Assembly: GCA_963970005.1 (NCBI GenBank)
Contig: CAXAMN010022006.1
Location: 7,347 to 71,346, forward strand
Length of the DNA: 64,000 nt
Origin: Durusdinium trenchii
Taxonomy: Eukaryota; Sar; Dinophyceae; Suessiales; Symbiodiniaceae
Direction: 5' to 3'
The notes beneath the pieces were generated by a model. That model made no database searches, had not been told where the DNA came from, and saw only the letters and a list, made by a program, of their open reading frames with translations. The translations under genes were made by a program, and so were the position numbers. How positions within the stretch are numbered: position 1 is the first letter of the stretch; every line of letters starts with the position of its first letter. Positions 53,401 to 61,606 of this stretch are shown in pieces.

Positions 53401-54883
53401 GGACCGAGCAGGCTTAGGTGGTCAGTGTATTGTACCGTCCACCATTAACTTGGGCCTCACAATTCATACAGGTTGGACTTGTCAAATCACAAGCGATACT
53501 ATGGTTAAATTGCAATTGCAGTCATCCATGACTCACCTGCTATCCAAACAGCTTCTTAAATTCCGAACTAGACTTGCAGCTGCCAACCGGGCCAATCTCA
53601 GTATACATGCGAAGATCATTTATTTTAACACCTTTTCTCTGAGCCTTTTCTACTACGCGCAAACCCAGCGTTTCTTCTCGCCTACCCTCCTCAAACCACT
53701 CTATCATGCAATGGCTGATTTTCTTCTGAATAGACATTGGTTCCCACAGCACCTACTTGTAGGTCTCTGTCGCTGGCTGCGTATCGGCCCTTTGCTAGAT
53801 CCAGCAATTATGCAAGCAATCTCGCTGTTTGGATGTTACTTACGGCAAGGATACACAACTTTCGCAGCGGAGCAAGAAGGCTCCTATGCGGCGCATATCC
53901 AACAATGCTGGAAGTATTGGCAAAAGCAACTCCCTACTGAAGACATACAGAGTCTTTTGAACCTCCTAAGACAAAGCAACACGCCTGCACAGAGAGCAAG
54001 CAAATTCAAACATTTATTTAAGCAGATCGCAGTTACCAGGCTTCTAGAAGCCTCCCACCTACATTTGACCAATCGAATCTATCGAAATGGCTGGGCTCTG
54101 GGCCCTTCTATTGGATTCCTCGACTGGCTTGCAGAGCTTCCTACCTCGCAAGTAGGCGCCGTACCGCGATATGCAGTCCTACGATGGGCTCTGGGAGAAG
54201 ATGCGGATTTCTGGCTGCCTTTTAGAGGTAAACTCAGTCGCAGTCAGCCCTGTCTATGGTGTCGAAACAACACACGATGCTTTCCGCATGGACCAGGCTA
54301 TGGAGCACTCTGTCCATCATGCTTACTACCAGCAACGCCAAGGGACGTTGCGTTGCGCGATCTTTCTGAGGAGAACAGTGCCTTCCTACAGTTTCATGAA
54401 ATTGGAGTGCCCCCTCTTAGGCAGTTTCCTCCAGCAGTTTCGCCTGGAGACCGCTCAAGGTGCTGTGCCAGCACCTCATATGTTCCATGTGTCCTCTGCC
54501 AGCAGGGTGCCAACTCTATTGATCATTGGCTCTCCTTCTGTCAGGTGGTTCACCTAACGTGGAGTGCTCTGTGGGCCTCCCCGGCCCCGGACATTGATTG
54601 GCGTCAAATACCTTCCCGCAGCACAGGAGTAGCACTATGTTATATGCTCTTGCGCCTCCGGCGACTTGTCACCGAATATGGTGGACTCAGGCCGGTCATT
54701 GCCTGTGTGCGTACTTGCTCTATTTCCAACCATGTGCTTGATCTCTGGCAGCGAATTTATCATTCATTACCAAGCACACTGCTTGGGCACTTTCGTGCCC
54801 CACCACAAGCAGGAAATGCCTCCTGCCTTGACTCTACAAAGATCAGGCTACAACGTTTCCCTACTGTAGTGCTTGAGTCTTGA
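50441..54883 (+). CDS. LINE ORF2: AP endonuclease and reverse transcriptase
   Basis: 1480 codons from ATG 50441, overlapping the ORF1 stop by ATGA. Residues ~150-370 are an AP-endonuclease: HSWNLNSWSP (151), LLQETKWN with Glu185, IYIPPNS, FIGGDFNRC with Asp289 and SALDRFLVP. The RT spans ~610-900: APGPDGLPYALW, FADLSKAFERVNAYW (Asp751), SGVDMGRSTSVYF in place of the usual Gln-Gly motif, and VAGYVDDTTIVG (Asp844, Asp845). After a helical part there are Cys/His modules near residues 1265-1375: CLWCRNNTRC, ALCPSC and CVLCQQGANSIDHWLSFC. These domains would nick target DNA and prime reverse transcription. Endonuclease and RT catalytic residues look intact. Confidence 0.9.
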   Translation: MTRLCRLPIKSLRLVQRTISTGLRAVYWQATQRTNISSITHVSSLHFLIHFIQPRLPYRQILVEDLLALCGFDCNVNLSDALHAIRVNIGKYTECFVPDSIESDEATPLILLNEVQSLRQIPSQFWQLCHGILHFRMMRPNNLPVSIKGIHSWNLNSWSPGLPTNIHKTWVVRTMLKQAPVLLQETKWNQANLQYLVHTWPDIRIVTTLAKQNPGEQAGVAILFPPGWKVQEEKVLVKHYAVAACVEYQACTIWLVSIYIPPNSPRSFVAATLQAVLALNNHPVFIGGDFNRCDQNHFHTWDDFLVRAGLTDVDPIFPTYKFQDQESALDRFLVPSLFLDTTQLFARIYGRYRIDSCYHKALMLRFKMKPRLRPHPQSEKHHTIPTLVFLDPTATSESLPAVARQASLFALKRKISLAQETKIASAVFSQHCRAVVWSWWKTHSCHFKRLSPLKRLYKLLGKEQTYLHIRPEEVRLLYEQSADPDLLQPWQTQQGCLLIPSTIIAAALQASEVAAATNVQLPIGTESTDPIQRARRKKVFWDRLKKVCPRGTFYHGPLLQHNGQERRTALEYDEAMLATRAFWFKHPVRYDRDWHDTLSAYRRCVSPWPPIPEPTEQDYIEHLLLTKDSAPGPDGLPYALWRVFPQQTAAILQNDFHHILAGTLAPPTQVGVWIPKAKQGPTADFFRPLGMPDTLERLQDGTAAAILFRVTRDSFHPAQTLLNSFREPQRAVLEVQGALEGSAPASALFADLSKAFERVNAYWILHILRIRQCSPWVLQLARYLLFGRRIRHKVQGRLLPARSVHSGVDMGRSTSVYFFCLAMDPIFVVLNRIPQVIVVAGYVDDTTIVGHQTDSNWVEEVFQNIRKWKTAGIVMDTHHCWQVGFSNKALAEGILHKTDDVWRHITPIHEEGQATCSTALQRVPSYARHFVPRHGDHCIQLPSEAIPRLVTDGHPLLCRLAASPCQCRSKTQLLTNVDYTSRQLYCLDRAGLGGQCIVPSTINLGLTIHTGWTCQITSDTMVKLQLQSSMTHLLSKQLLKFRTRLAAANRANLSIHAKIIYFNTFSLSLFYYAQTQRFFSPTLLKPLYHAMADFLLNRHWFPQHLLVGLCRWLRIGPLLDPAIMQAISLFGCYLRQGYTTFAAEQEGSYAAHIQQCWKYWQKQLPTEDIQSLLNLLRQSNTPAQRASKFKHLFKQIAVTRLLEASHLHLTNRIYRNGWALGPSIGFLDWLAELPTSQVGAVPRYAVLRWALGEDADFWLPFRGKLSRSQPCLWCRNNTRCFPHGPGYGALCPSCLLPATPRDVALRDLSEENSAFLQFHEIGVPPLRQFPPAVSPGDRSRCCASTSYVPCVLCQQGANSIDHWLSFCQVVHLTWSALWASPAPDIDWRQIPSRSTGVALCYMLLRLRRLVTEYGGLRPVIACVRTCSISNHVLDLWQRIYHSLPSTLLGHFRAPPQAGNASCLDSTKIRLQRFPTVVLES

Positions 54884-56699
54884 GTCTGCTCTGTTCCCAC
54901 CAAAGGGGCTCATTACTATTCAGTCTGTAATCGCCATCTTTGCTAAGAATGACAGTCGCCTTAGGTTGCTTTTGATGCAACACAGGAAGCTCCCCTTCCC
55001 TACGGCTACTGCTTGTCTGGTGCCCTTCTGTGGTTCTACACACCTGCGACTACAGGCTACTGACGACCTGTCAGCTAATACTATTCTGCTGCTCAGTGAA
55101 CCGCATGAGTGGCAAGGGTGCCTGGTCCAGTTTGATGGCTCTGCACACAAGCACACCCAAACAGGAGGGGCAGGCGTTAGCTTGCTACATGTCACACCGT
55201 CCTCCACTACATTGGTCCAATGGCTCTCCATCTCACTTCTCTCCTGTGCAGACAATGTTCTTGCAGAAGCACATGCATGTAAGGCCGCCATTCAACTTGC
55301 CTTTGAGTATTATGTTTCCTGTTTGTCTAGAGACATCTATATTGACAGTGTTGTGGCGCAGGGTGACATTCTGCCTACAATAAACTACCTCCAACACAAA
55401 GGGAGGGTTAAGAAACCAGCGGTAGTTGCCATTCTTGATCAGTGTCAACAATTGCTAGCTCAAGCACCGTGCCTTTTCCGCCTAGTGTATCTTCCACGAG
55501 AATGTAACCGACTTGCAGATTACTTTGCAGGTCAAGCTAGCGCTGCTGCAAAAGAGGCTGCAGGTAACCCACTGGTACCCCTGCATCATACCGCACTCCC
55601 ACCGTATCAACTCGCACAATCGCTTGGATTCATTATCGAGCAAGGAATTGCATCGCACGTCCCTGCTTTCGTTCTCACGGAATGCCCTGCTCCGGCCCCT
55701 CCAGAGCTACATACGCTGCTGCGACTGCACCCGCATTACAAATTTATCTCCCTGGACTATATTGCCTCTGCAGTGGCATCCTCTCACTGTCTCAGTGTAG
55801 GCTATAAGCCCACAATTGACGCCTTTGGAGGCAGATATTACGCAGTGGGTAATGCAGCTCAACGGCTGCCGCGCCAAGTCCGGCTTCTTCTGTTTGGCAA
55901 CTCCCATTGGGAGATAGACATCAGTGGGGCGCATTACGAGCTAATGAGACGGCAGTGTAAGGCAGCTGCTGTTCATTTAGGGCTACCCCCAATTGCGCAA
56001 GTGCGAGAATACCTCAGAGAAGCTCTAAGTACCCACATCGCTGAAAGCAGTGTAGAGACAGTGGTGAAAACATGGCCACTGGTCATCATCAACAGTGCTA
56101 CACCACAGGAGGCAATTGAATACCTCAAGAAGCATTTCACAGGTGAGCTGCCCTACGCTCTAGTGAGCTTTGCCAGGGAGGTCTTTTCTGCGAGCCGATA
56201 TGTCATGAATCATCCTCCCCCCTGGTGTCCTCCTGTTGCTGAAGGAAGTGGGCGAGGGGCTCCTTTTCACTTTTTTGAGGTCCTTGAACAGCGGGTTACA
56301 TGGGCTGCCTACTCCTTTCTCCAATCACGAGTGGGTTTCACATCCGCTATCTGGTTGCATGATGGCTTTTGGATTACCCCCCGGCCAGGAGAGGAAATGC
56401 TTACAGCGCTTCATTCTCACCTCTGCCAAACATTTGGCTATGACTTGACGGAGACACCCCTTATGAGGTGTGATCCGTTGCAACCTAAGCGTGCCCACTT
56501 GCTCGCGGAGTGCACAAACCCATCTACGGTTATCAGCTCGCTCTCCCGAGTTTCTTCCCACCGGCCTCTCCCCACTGCAGTGCGATTCCACAGAAAACGC
56601 ATTTTCACCGTAGCACACCCGGAGTATCAGGAAGCGCTTGAGCAGCGATTGACGAAGAGAGCGCGCAAGGATGACACCAAGCGAAGACGACGGTTCTAG
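54870..56699 (+). CDS. LINE ORF3: RNase H plus polymerase-palm-like domain
   Basis: 608 codons, no ATG at its start (first Met at about residue 33). The frame is +1 to ORF2 and abuts its stop. RNase H is clear: QFDGSAHKHTQTGGAG (Asp88), DNVLAEAHACKAAIQ (Glu132), IYIDSVVAQG (Asp158) and ECNRLADYFAG (Asp216). Residues ~300-530 contain RLLLFGNSHWEIDISGAHYE (Asp349), VVKTWPLVIINSA (Lys399), a Glu-containing FHFFEVLEQRVTW and SAIWLHDGFWIT (His496-Asp497). Asp, Lys, then His-Asp in this order recalls motifs A, B and C of family-A-like DNA polymerases and some plasmid or viral replicases. That assignment is my inference. The C-terminus is a basic, nuclear-signal-like KRARKDDTKRRRR. Confidence 0.7.
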   Translation, partial: CLSLESALFPPKGLITIQSVIAIFAKNDSRLRLLLMQHRKLPFPTATACLVPFCGSTHLRLQATDDLSANTILLLSEPHEWQGCLVQFDGSAHKHTQTGGAGVSLLHVTPSSTTLVQWLSISLLSCADNVLAEAHACKAAIQLAFEYYVSCLSRDIYIDSVVAQGDILPTINYLQHKGRVKKPAVVAILDQCQQLLAQAPCLFRLVYLPRECNRLADYFAGQASAAAKEAAGNPLVPLHHTALPPYQLAQSLGFIIEQGIASHVPAFVLTECPAPAPPELHTLLRLHPHYKFISLDYIASAVASSHCLSVGYKPTIDAFGGRYYAVGNAAQRLPRQVRLLLFGNSHWEIDISGAHYELMRRQCKAAAVHLGLPPIAQVREYLREALSTHIAESSVETVVKTWPLVIINSATPQEAIEYLKKHFTGELPYALVSFAREVFSASRYVMNHPPPWCPPVAEGSGRGAPFHFFEVLEQRVTWAAYSFLQSRVGFTSAIWLHDGFWITPRPGEEMLTALHSHLCQTFGYDLTETPLMRCDPLQPKRAHLLAECTNPSTVISSLSRVSSHRPLPTAVRFHRKRIFTVAHPEYQEALEQRLTKRARKDDTKRRRRF

Positions 56700-56760
56700 T
56701 TTGCCTTCCTACCACCATGCGCAGTGATAGGCTTCAGAAAGGCTTGAAAGTAACCTGTAC

Positions 56761-57031
56761 CAAGGTTTTTTGCTTATTTTGGTTGACTAACCTGGTCTAC
56801 TGTCTAGTGGTCACAGTGAATGCTTGAATTCCTGCGTCCATTTTCTCTTGGTAACACTTTTTTCCGTATGGCTCTTCTATCTCTCCCGTAACTTGGGCTC
56901 AAGTCACGGTGACAGACTAGCAGCCAGGGCGCAGCTCTCTACGTGATAGGCCTACCTACCATTGGTTATAGCCCTTCCAACTCCTCTGAAGGTTTGGACC
57001 TCAGTCCTGATCCTCGACGGTGCAAAGGGTT
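56761..57031. other. Spacer after LINE copy B
   Basis: 270 bp of mixed sequence with no poly-A, no obvious repeat and no gene. Confidence 0.4.
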
Positions 57032-57946
57032 ATGTCGGTCGAACATGCCCGACCAGTGGCGGTCGGGCCTGGGGGATTGGACCTTACCCCCTTTTCGCGC
57101 CTAGTCTGTAGGCATTCAGATTATGAAATATACTATGTTCAGCTTTATGTAACAGTTGCGCGTGCACAGCTCCCATTGCGGCTTGCGGTTGCTGCCTTTT
57201 TGCGCACCCCCATGGATGATGGCACGTGCCCGTTGCTCACTGAGATGGCTGTAGTAGCCATCCCTGACGAGATTCGTAAGTCTTCCTTGGTGCTTACCAG
57301 TGGGCAAGCCCTTTTCCCGTTTGAAGACTCGCCATACATAACGCATGATGGAGTGATCCTGCATGGCCGAAGTGCCCTGCAACGAGCAATGGTTTACCGC
57401 ATCCTCTATCAAACAGAATGCCTTCCCTCCCCTGGCTGTGCAGTAGCCCTTGGGCAAGCCAGGCCTCCAGAGCCTGGAGAAGCCTTCGGTGCTTTCCCCT
57501 TCATACAGATGCGCACCTTACCGGCAGTACCTGCAACAATAAATCGCCCTGCGCCGCCCATCCCACCCTGGCTTAAGCCGCAGCCGGTTCCACCTGCGTC
57601 TCTCCTCCCCCACACGCAGCCCGTTGGCTTAGGGGGGGCAAGAAGCCTGCCACCAACGGAAGCACCGCTCCCGTCTGCCCAATTGGGAGTATATGCCCTC
57701 CAAGCACTTACGGAACAGGATGTGATTGCTGGGCATGCCACACCTCACGCACGCCTCCTCAGAGAACTCATAACTCGTGCAAGAAATGTACGTGCCTTGG
57801 CGTGCGATATCCAACGAACTCTGCAGAATCTGCACAGCAACCATCAGCATCTGCATGTTCAGCATGGCATCAATGCACGCTGTACGCTTACCAGTGAAAT
57901 GGATACGATTCTGGGCGCCGTCCCCGGAATAATCGTAACAACATAA
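57032..57946 (+). CDS. Unrecognised Pro-rich ORF
   Basis: 305 codons from ATG 57032 (a GTG at 57020 is also open). Residues ~25-140 look globular with beta-type segments (YEIYYVQLYVTVARAQLPLR, MAVVAIPDEIRKSSLVL, YITHDGVILHGRSALQRAMV). Residues ~150-215 are Pro-rich and probably disordered (INRPAPPIPPWLKPQPVPPA). The C-terminal ~80 residues are helical with several His. No catalytic motif is recognised. It is on the same strand as LINE copy B, 330 bp downstream of ORF3, so it could be a fourth ORF of that element or a separate gene. Confidence 0.45.
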   Translation: MSVEHARPVAVGPGGLDLTPFSRLVCRHSDYEIYYVQLYVTVARAQLPLRLAVAAFLRTPMDDGTCPLLTEMAVVAIPDEIRKSSLVLTSGQALFPFEDSPYITHDGVILHGRSALQRAMVYRILYQTECLPSPGCAVALGQARPPEPGEAFGAFPFIQMRTLPAVPATINRPAPPIPPWLKPQPVPPASLLPHTQPVGLGGARSLPPTEAPLPSAQLGVYALQALTEQDVIAGHATPHARLLRELITRARNVRALACDIQRTLQNLHSNHQHLHVQHGINARCTLTSEMDTILGAVPGIIVTT

Positions 57947-58224
57947 CTAGCCTTCGCACTGGAGTATCGCCCCCACATGCAGGGGGACATGGGAGATGTG
58001 GCGCAGTTACTACTCTTTCCAACTAGCGGATTTCATCTATTCATTTCATATGGTAAGAACACTGGCTATTTTAGATACGGAAATTGTCTTCCTGGTCGAG
58101 TTGTTTTCCCTTCACGGATGCTGTGTGAGGTGACTAGCCTGCGGCTGTTCAGGCTCGAAGGTCGGTAGTTGCGACTGGACTTCCTCCTAGCAAGTAGTGA
58201 ACCATTGTCGGTAGTTTTCACTCA

Positions 58225-58614
58225 ATGGCCCTTCCTTTCATTGTTGGCCCCCATCAGTGCTCTCTCACCCATGGGCCTGACGGCCGGCCACAGGTAGAAA
58301 TTATCTCGCGTATCCGCCTACCACTGGCTGAATTCTTTGACGCTCTTCTAATGTCGCTGGCAGATCAAAGTCTCCTCTTTCCGCAGCCTGAATTTGGAAC
58401 TGCTCAAGCCTCAATGGCCTCATTTTTTAATTTTCGTCTTGCCAAAGGTCTGCAAACCGTTTTGGCTGCTACGCACCCAGTTGAAACGAGATGCGAAACA
58501 CCAAGCCTGTACACGAGGACAGCAAAAGGGAGAAGGCCAAAATCGGTCATGGAGACCGAAGCCAAACACATTAACGCGTCACTTCTGACGCCTTGGAATC
58601 AATGCTCGCATTGA
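58225..58614 (+). CDS. Small hypothetical ORF, probably truncated by the convergent LINE
   Basis: 129 codons from ATG 58225. The first ~75 residues are protein-like (FIVGPHQCSLTHGPDGRPQV, RIRLPLAEFFDALLMSLADQ). From about 58450 the composition becomes basic and irregular and runs toward the 3' end of the minus-strand LINE, so the end may be foreign sequence. Its start resembles the neighbour at 57032 in texture (a beta-rich segment after an ATG-Ala-Leu-Pro), but no homology is claimed. 57947-58224 between them holds nothing recognisable. Confidence 0.35.
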   Translation: MALPFIVGPHQCSLTHGPDGRPQVEIISRIRLPLAEFFDALLMSLADQSLLFPQPEFGTAQASMASFFNFRLAKGLQTVLAATHPVETRCETPSLYTRTAKGRRPKSVMETEAKHINASLLTPWNQCSH

Positions 58615-58662
58615 CCCCGAGACCCAGTGCAAAATGAATTAATGCTCAAGGGAGGTGCATCC

Positions 58663-60264
58663 CTATCGAAACATCTCACCGGCAAGTTGGACTTGGGAAA
58701 TCCTCCGGGCTCTGGCAAATTTATGAAAAAGGTCAAAGGAAACACCAGGACATCTAAGTCGGAAACGGGCACGTACCCCGGAAATCCTCAATTTGCCTGA
58801 AACATTGGGATGAACAACTGGAACACGGGCGCCAGGCACCAAAAATCCAATCTGTCTTTCCAATGAGCTGAGGATTTTCCGCCAAGCTTGAAAGCTCTGG
58901 AAAGTTGTTGGCACGCTTAGCATCCAGTCTTCCTTGTCTCCCGGGAGGATAAATTCCTTTTTTCCAGTGGAACAACAAGAATACTCAAAGGGAGGAACCA
59001 TGCCGGTATCATGAACAAAGTGAGCAAAGATCTCGAACCAAGATGAGTCGGTGGGCGATCCCCCCACACAACATGTGAACCATTCACAAGATGAGGTCCA
59101 ATCCAGGAGACATTGAACAAATCGTTGGTACCCTCCTTCGGGCCCACAGTTTAAAGTAGCATAGTCGGGCTGCGGAGTTTGAAATTGAATTTCCAGCGAA
59201 GGTTCCAGCGAATCAGGTGGCATGTGATCTTCCATTGTATTCTTATCAACACGGAGTCCAAGAAGCGCACAATCCAAGTGAAAACTGTCCACCATCCTTT
59301 TTGTTCGAAGACACTGAAAGTATGAAATGACCAATTCGCAATAAATCCTGCACGATCCCCAGAAGGAGCGTAAGACAGTCTTGGCAACTATGTCAACCCT
59401 ATCGTTAAAATAGGCAGACCACTTCTGAAAGGGGGTTACCCAGGCTTCCTTTTTCACATGTGCCTTCACTTTGAAAACCTGAACACAATCAAGATCAACG
59501 CCTTGAAGCTTTTGATACAAGGTAACCCAAAGATCCAAGTTTTCCGATGGCCAAACAATATTAATGTCATTCTCCATTGCATTGATCATGGCTGTCGCTC
59601 CATTGAAGAAATAAGCACTGTCTGTAAAGACGTGGACACGGTCGTAAAGTGAGAAAGCGATGATTCCGGCTGTCAGTTCAGCACGCTGGATGGTCTGGTA
59701 TTGACCTGGTAAAACGCCTGCACTTTCGATTATATAGTCGTGATTATGAAGTGGACGCACAATGGCAAAAGAGGCGATGCGGATCAGAGGGTGTGCAGGG
59801 TAAAAGCAGGAACCATCAGTGAACAAAGGAACAGGATGAACAACCGTCTTTCTTTGGCAAGATGGGGATGAGAAGCCAGCTAACATACCCCAAAAAGGTC
59901 TCAAAAGAGGGGGTTCGGAAATTAATCCATAGGCTCGAGTAAACAAGGGAAGGAAATGCCAAAACTGAAAGAGATAAAGATGCCTTGATCTAACAAAATC
60001 AAACAAGGGACATTCCTCAAATCGATGCAACCTCCCATCGGCTCTCCCACAAAAGGGGCACGTATTGTCATCCTTCCAATGCTTGACAATATCCATTGTA
60101 AAGTGCTGTCCAACCCGCAAAGCTTGAACAAGTTTCCAGTCACGTTGTTTCATCCGATTTTTCTTGTGATGAAAATCGCACAAGGTTCGCAAATCACTTA
60201 GATCTTTACGATGGCAAACCTGGCTTGCAACATGATCCCTCCATGCCATGGAAAGGACCTGCAA
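58663..60264 (-). CDS. LINE ORF2 3' part: zinc finger and RNase H
   Basis: 533 codons. CPFCGRADGRLHRFEECPL (residues ~68-87) is a CCHC-type finger typical of LINE ORF2 between RT and RNase H. RNase H follows at ~145-300: PLFTDGSCFYPAHPLIRIAS (Asp), TIQRAELTAGIIAF (Glu), HVFTDSAYFFNG (Asp) and VKAHVKKEAW...FNDRVDIVAKT (last Asp), so all four acidic residues are present. The C-terminal ~230 residues are unrecognised. It would degrade the RNA strand during element replication. No Met start; the frame was originally continuous with 60273-60710. Confidence 0.8.
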   Translation of the reverse strand: MQVLSMAWRDHVASQVCHRKDLSDLRTLCDFHHKKNRMKQRDWKLVQALRVGQHFTMDIVKHWKDDNTCPFCGRADGRLHRFEECPLFDFVRSRHLYLFQFWHFLPLFTRAYGLISEPPLLRPFWGMLAGFSSPSCQRKTVVHPVPLFTDGSCFYPAHPLIRIASFAIVRPLHNHDYIIESAGVLPGQYQTIQRAELTAGIIAFSLYDRVHVFTDSAYFFNGATAMINAMENDINIVWPSENLDLWVTLYQKLQGVDLDCVQVFKVKAHVKKEAWVTPFQKWSAYFNDRVDIVAKTVLRSFWGSCRIYCELVISYFQCLRTKRMVDSFHLDCALLGLRVDKNTMEDHMPPDSLEPSLEIQFQTPQPDYATLNCGPEGGYQRFVQCLLDWTSSCEWFTCCVGGSPTDSSWFEIFAHFVHDTGMVPPFEYSCCSTGKKEFILPGDKEDWMLSVPTTFQSFQAWRKILSSLERQIGFLVPGARVPVVHPNVSGKLRISGVRARFRLRCPGVSFDLFHKFARARRISQVQLAGEMFR

Positions 60265-60272
60265 AATGGCTG

Positions 60273-60710
60273 TCAGGGGCTGAGAACAGCATGAAAGGGA
60301 ATGTTGTCAAAAGCGAAAAGGAAGTCCCCATGATGCAAAAAACCCAACTTCTCTAGATCCTGCACCAGTAAACAAGCAGGCCCCAAAACCTTACCTCGAT
60401 GGCCAGAGAGGTTACATAGCATCGTGTCAAGTTCATCAGGGACCACCTGCAAAAAGTGTCGCAAGTTGCGAATCTTGCGAACAATAGCAACAAACTCAGG
60501 ATCAATGATATGGGGAGAGGTGCAGGAGAGAACCAGAAAGGGGTTTCTTCCTTTTGGAGAAAATCCAATGGCATTGGCGGCATTTGCACGCAATGTTTTC
60601 CACGCTGAGCGTGGAATCTGGTCAGCTTCAAATCCATGCAAACATTGTGGCCAAATTCCCTGGAGGAGAAGTCTGCATTTGAAATCCACTCCCAACGGGA
60701 GTGCTTTCAA
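60273..60710 (-). CDS. LINE ORF2 thumb segment
   Basis: 145 codons between RT palm and zinc finger: helical, with FKCRLLLQGIWPQCLHGFEA and WKTLRANAANAIGF, a pattern usual for the post-RT region of LINEs. No catalytic motif is expected. Separated from both neighbours by frame changes. Confidence 0.55.
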   Translation of the reverse strand: MKALPLGVDFKCRLLLQGIWPQCLHGFEADQIPRSAWKTLRANAANAIGFSPKGRNPFLVLSCTSPHIIDPEFVAIVRKIRNLRHFLQVVPDELDTMLCNLSGHRGKVLGPACLLVQDLEKLGFLHHGDFLFAFDNIPFHAVLSP

Positions 60711-61606
60711 GCGTGCAGAGAAGCGGACTTCTTCTTCGTATACTGCAGTGAAGCTCCCAAGTTCCTAACGCAATATTTCACAGAGATGACTTCGCCATTG
60801 ATACTATAGTGTTCCACCTCACGTCTACCCTTCTTGCTAGTAGACCAAAACCAACATTTGGCAGGGGAGAGGGTCAGTCTGAAATACCTACAAAAGTCTT
60901 TAACCCTCTGGAAAGAAAACTTCAATTGTACAGAAGACCTGGAGGAAACTTCAAGGTTATCAGCAAAAGCGAAGGGAACACAATCAAGGTTGAAAGTAGT
61001 CCAAGTACCCCAACAAAAGGCAACCACGAACATGCCGAACACTGACAGAGGATCGCCCTCGGGAAAACCGCAGGTTGCAGCATGTTCACCATGGATCGTA
61101 CCATTGATCAAAACTGACCTTCTCAAACCTATTAAAGCTAGCTTCCACCCACGAAGAATGGAATCAGGTACCCCCAATCTGGAGGCAACCAAAAGAGTTG
61201 TTTCCCATTGCAAAGTATTGAAGGCCTTTAGGAGGTCGAAAACAAAACCAGACAAGGTGGCACCTTCATCAATGGCGGCTTGTATTTCTTCCATGTGTTT
61301 GGTCCAATGAACAGTAGTGGAAAGGGCAGGCTGCACAAAGCAAAGAGTAGACCGACGTGCAAAAGTCAGACATTGCCTTGCCCGAACTCTAGAAAGCAGG
61401 CGGTAAATTGTGGAAAGAACCGTAATAGGTCGGACCGATTCCCAAGTGATGGGTTCATCCGAATCCGGGTCCTTGTTCAACCAAATGAGGAAACCTCGAA
61501 CCAAAACCCGGGGCCATTCCATGCCATCCTCCTCAATCCTCCTATGAATGGACAAAAGGGGTTCAACCAAAATTTGGGAAGTTGTCGAAGCTCCCAAATA
61601 GACCAA
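60707..61606 (-). CDS. LINE ORF2 reverse transcriptase palm
   Basis: 300 codons. SVRPITVLSTIYRLLSRVRA (finger), GFVFDLLKAFNTLQW (motif A Asp), CGFPEGDPLSVFGM (motif B, Glu-Gly-Asp instead of Gln-Gly-Asp) and PFAFADNLEVSS, where the second Asp of the usual Phe/Tyr-Ala-Asp-Asp is Asn. It may be a lineage feature or a loss of activity. It joins the upstream endonuclease ORF after a single-base shift at CCCAAATTTTGG near 61575. Confidence 0.8.
   Translation of the reverse strand: MVYLGASTTSQILVEPLLSIHRRIEEDGMEWPRVLVRGFLIWLNKDPDSDEPITWESVRPITVLSTIYRLLSRVRARQCLTFARRSTLCFVQPALSTTVHWTKHMEEIQAAIDEGATLSGFVFDLLKAFNTLQWETTLLVASRLGVPDSILRGWKLALIGLRRSVLINGTIHGEHAATCGFPEGDPLSVFGMFVVAFCWGTWTTFNLDCVPFAFADNLEVSSRSSVQLKFSFQRVKDFCRYFRLTLSPAKCWFWSTSKKGRREVEHYSINGEVISVKYCVRNLGASLQYTKKKSASLHA

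Larger units (their letters stand above)
47200..56760 (+). mobile_element. DNMT-bearing LINE, copy B (three ORFs, near-intact)
   Basis: ORF1 (DNMT3-like methyltransferase), ORF2 (AP endonuclease, RT, zinc fingers) and ORF3 (RNase H, polymerase-like domain) lie in order with 4 nt and ~10 nt contacts. Homology with the decayed copy A covers ORF1 only. The exact 5' and 3' ends and any target-site duplication were not located, and no poly-A tail was seen after 56699. Only one in-frame TGA (47256-47258) upstream of ORF1 mars the coding part. Retrotransposon DNMTs are known from dinoflagellates; the three-ORF layout is what I see here. Confidence 0.8.
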
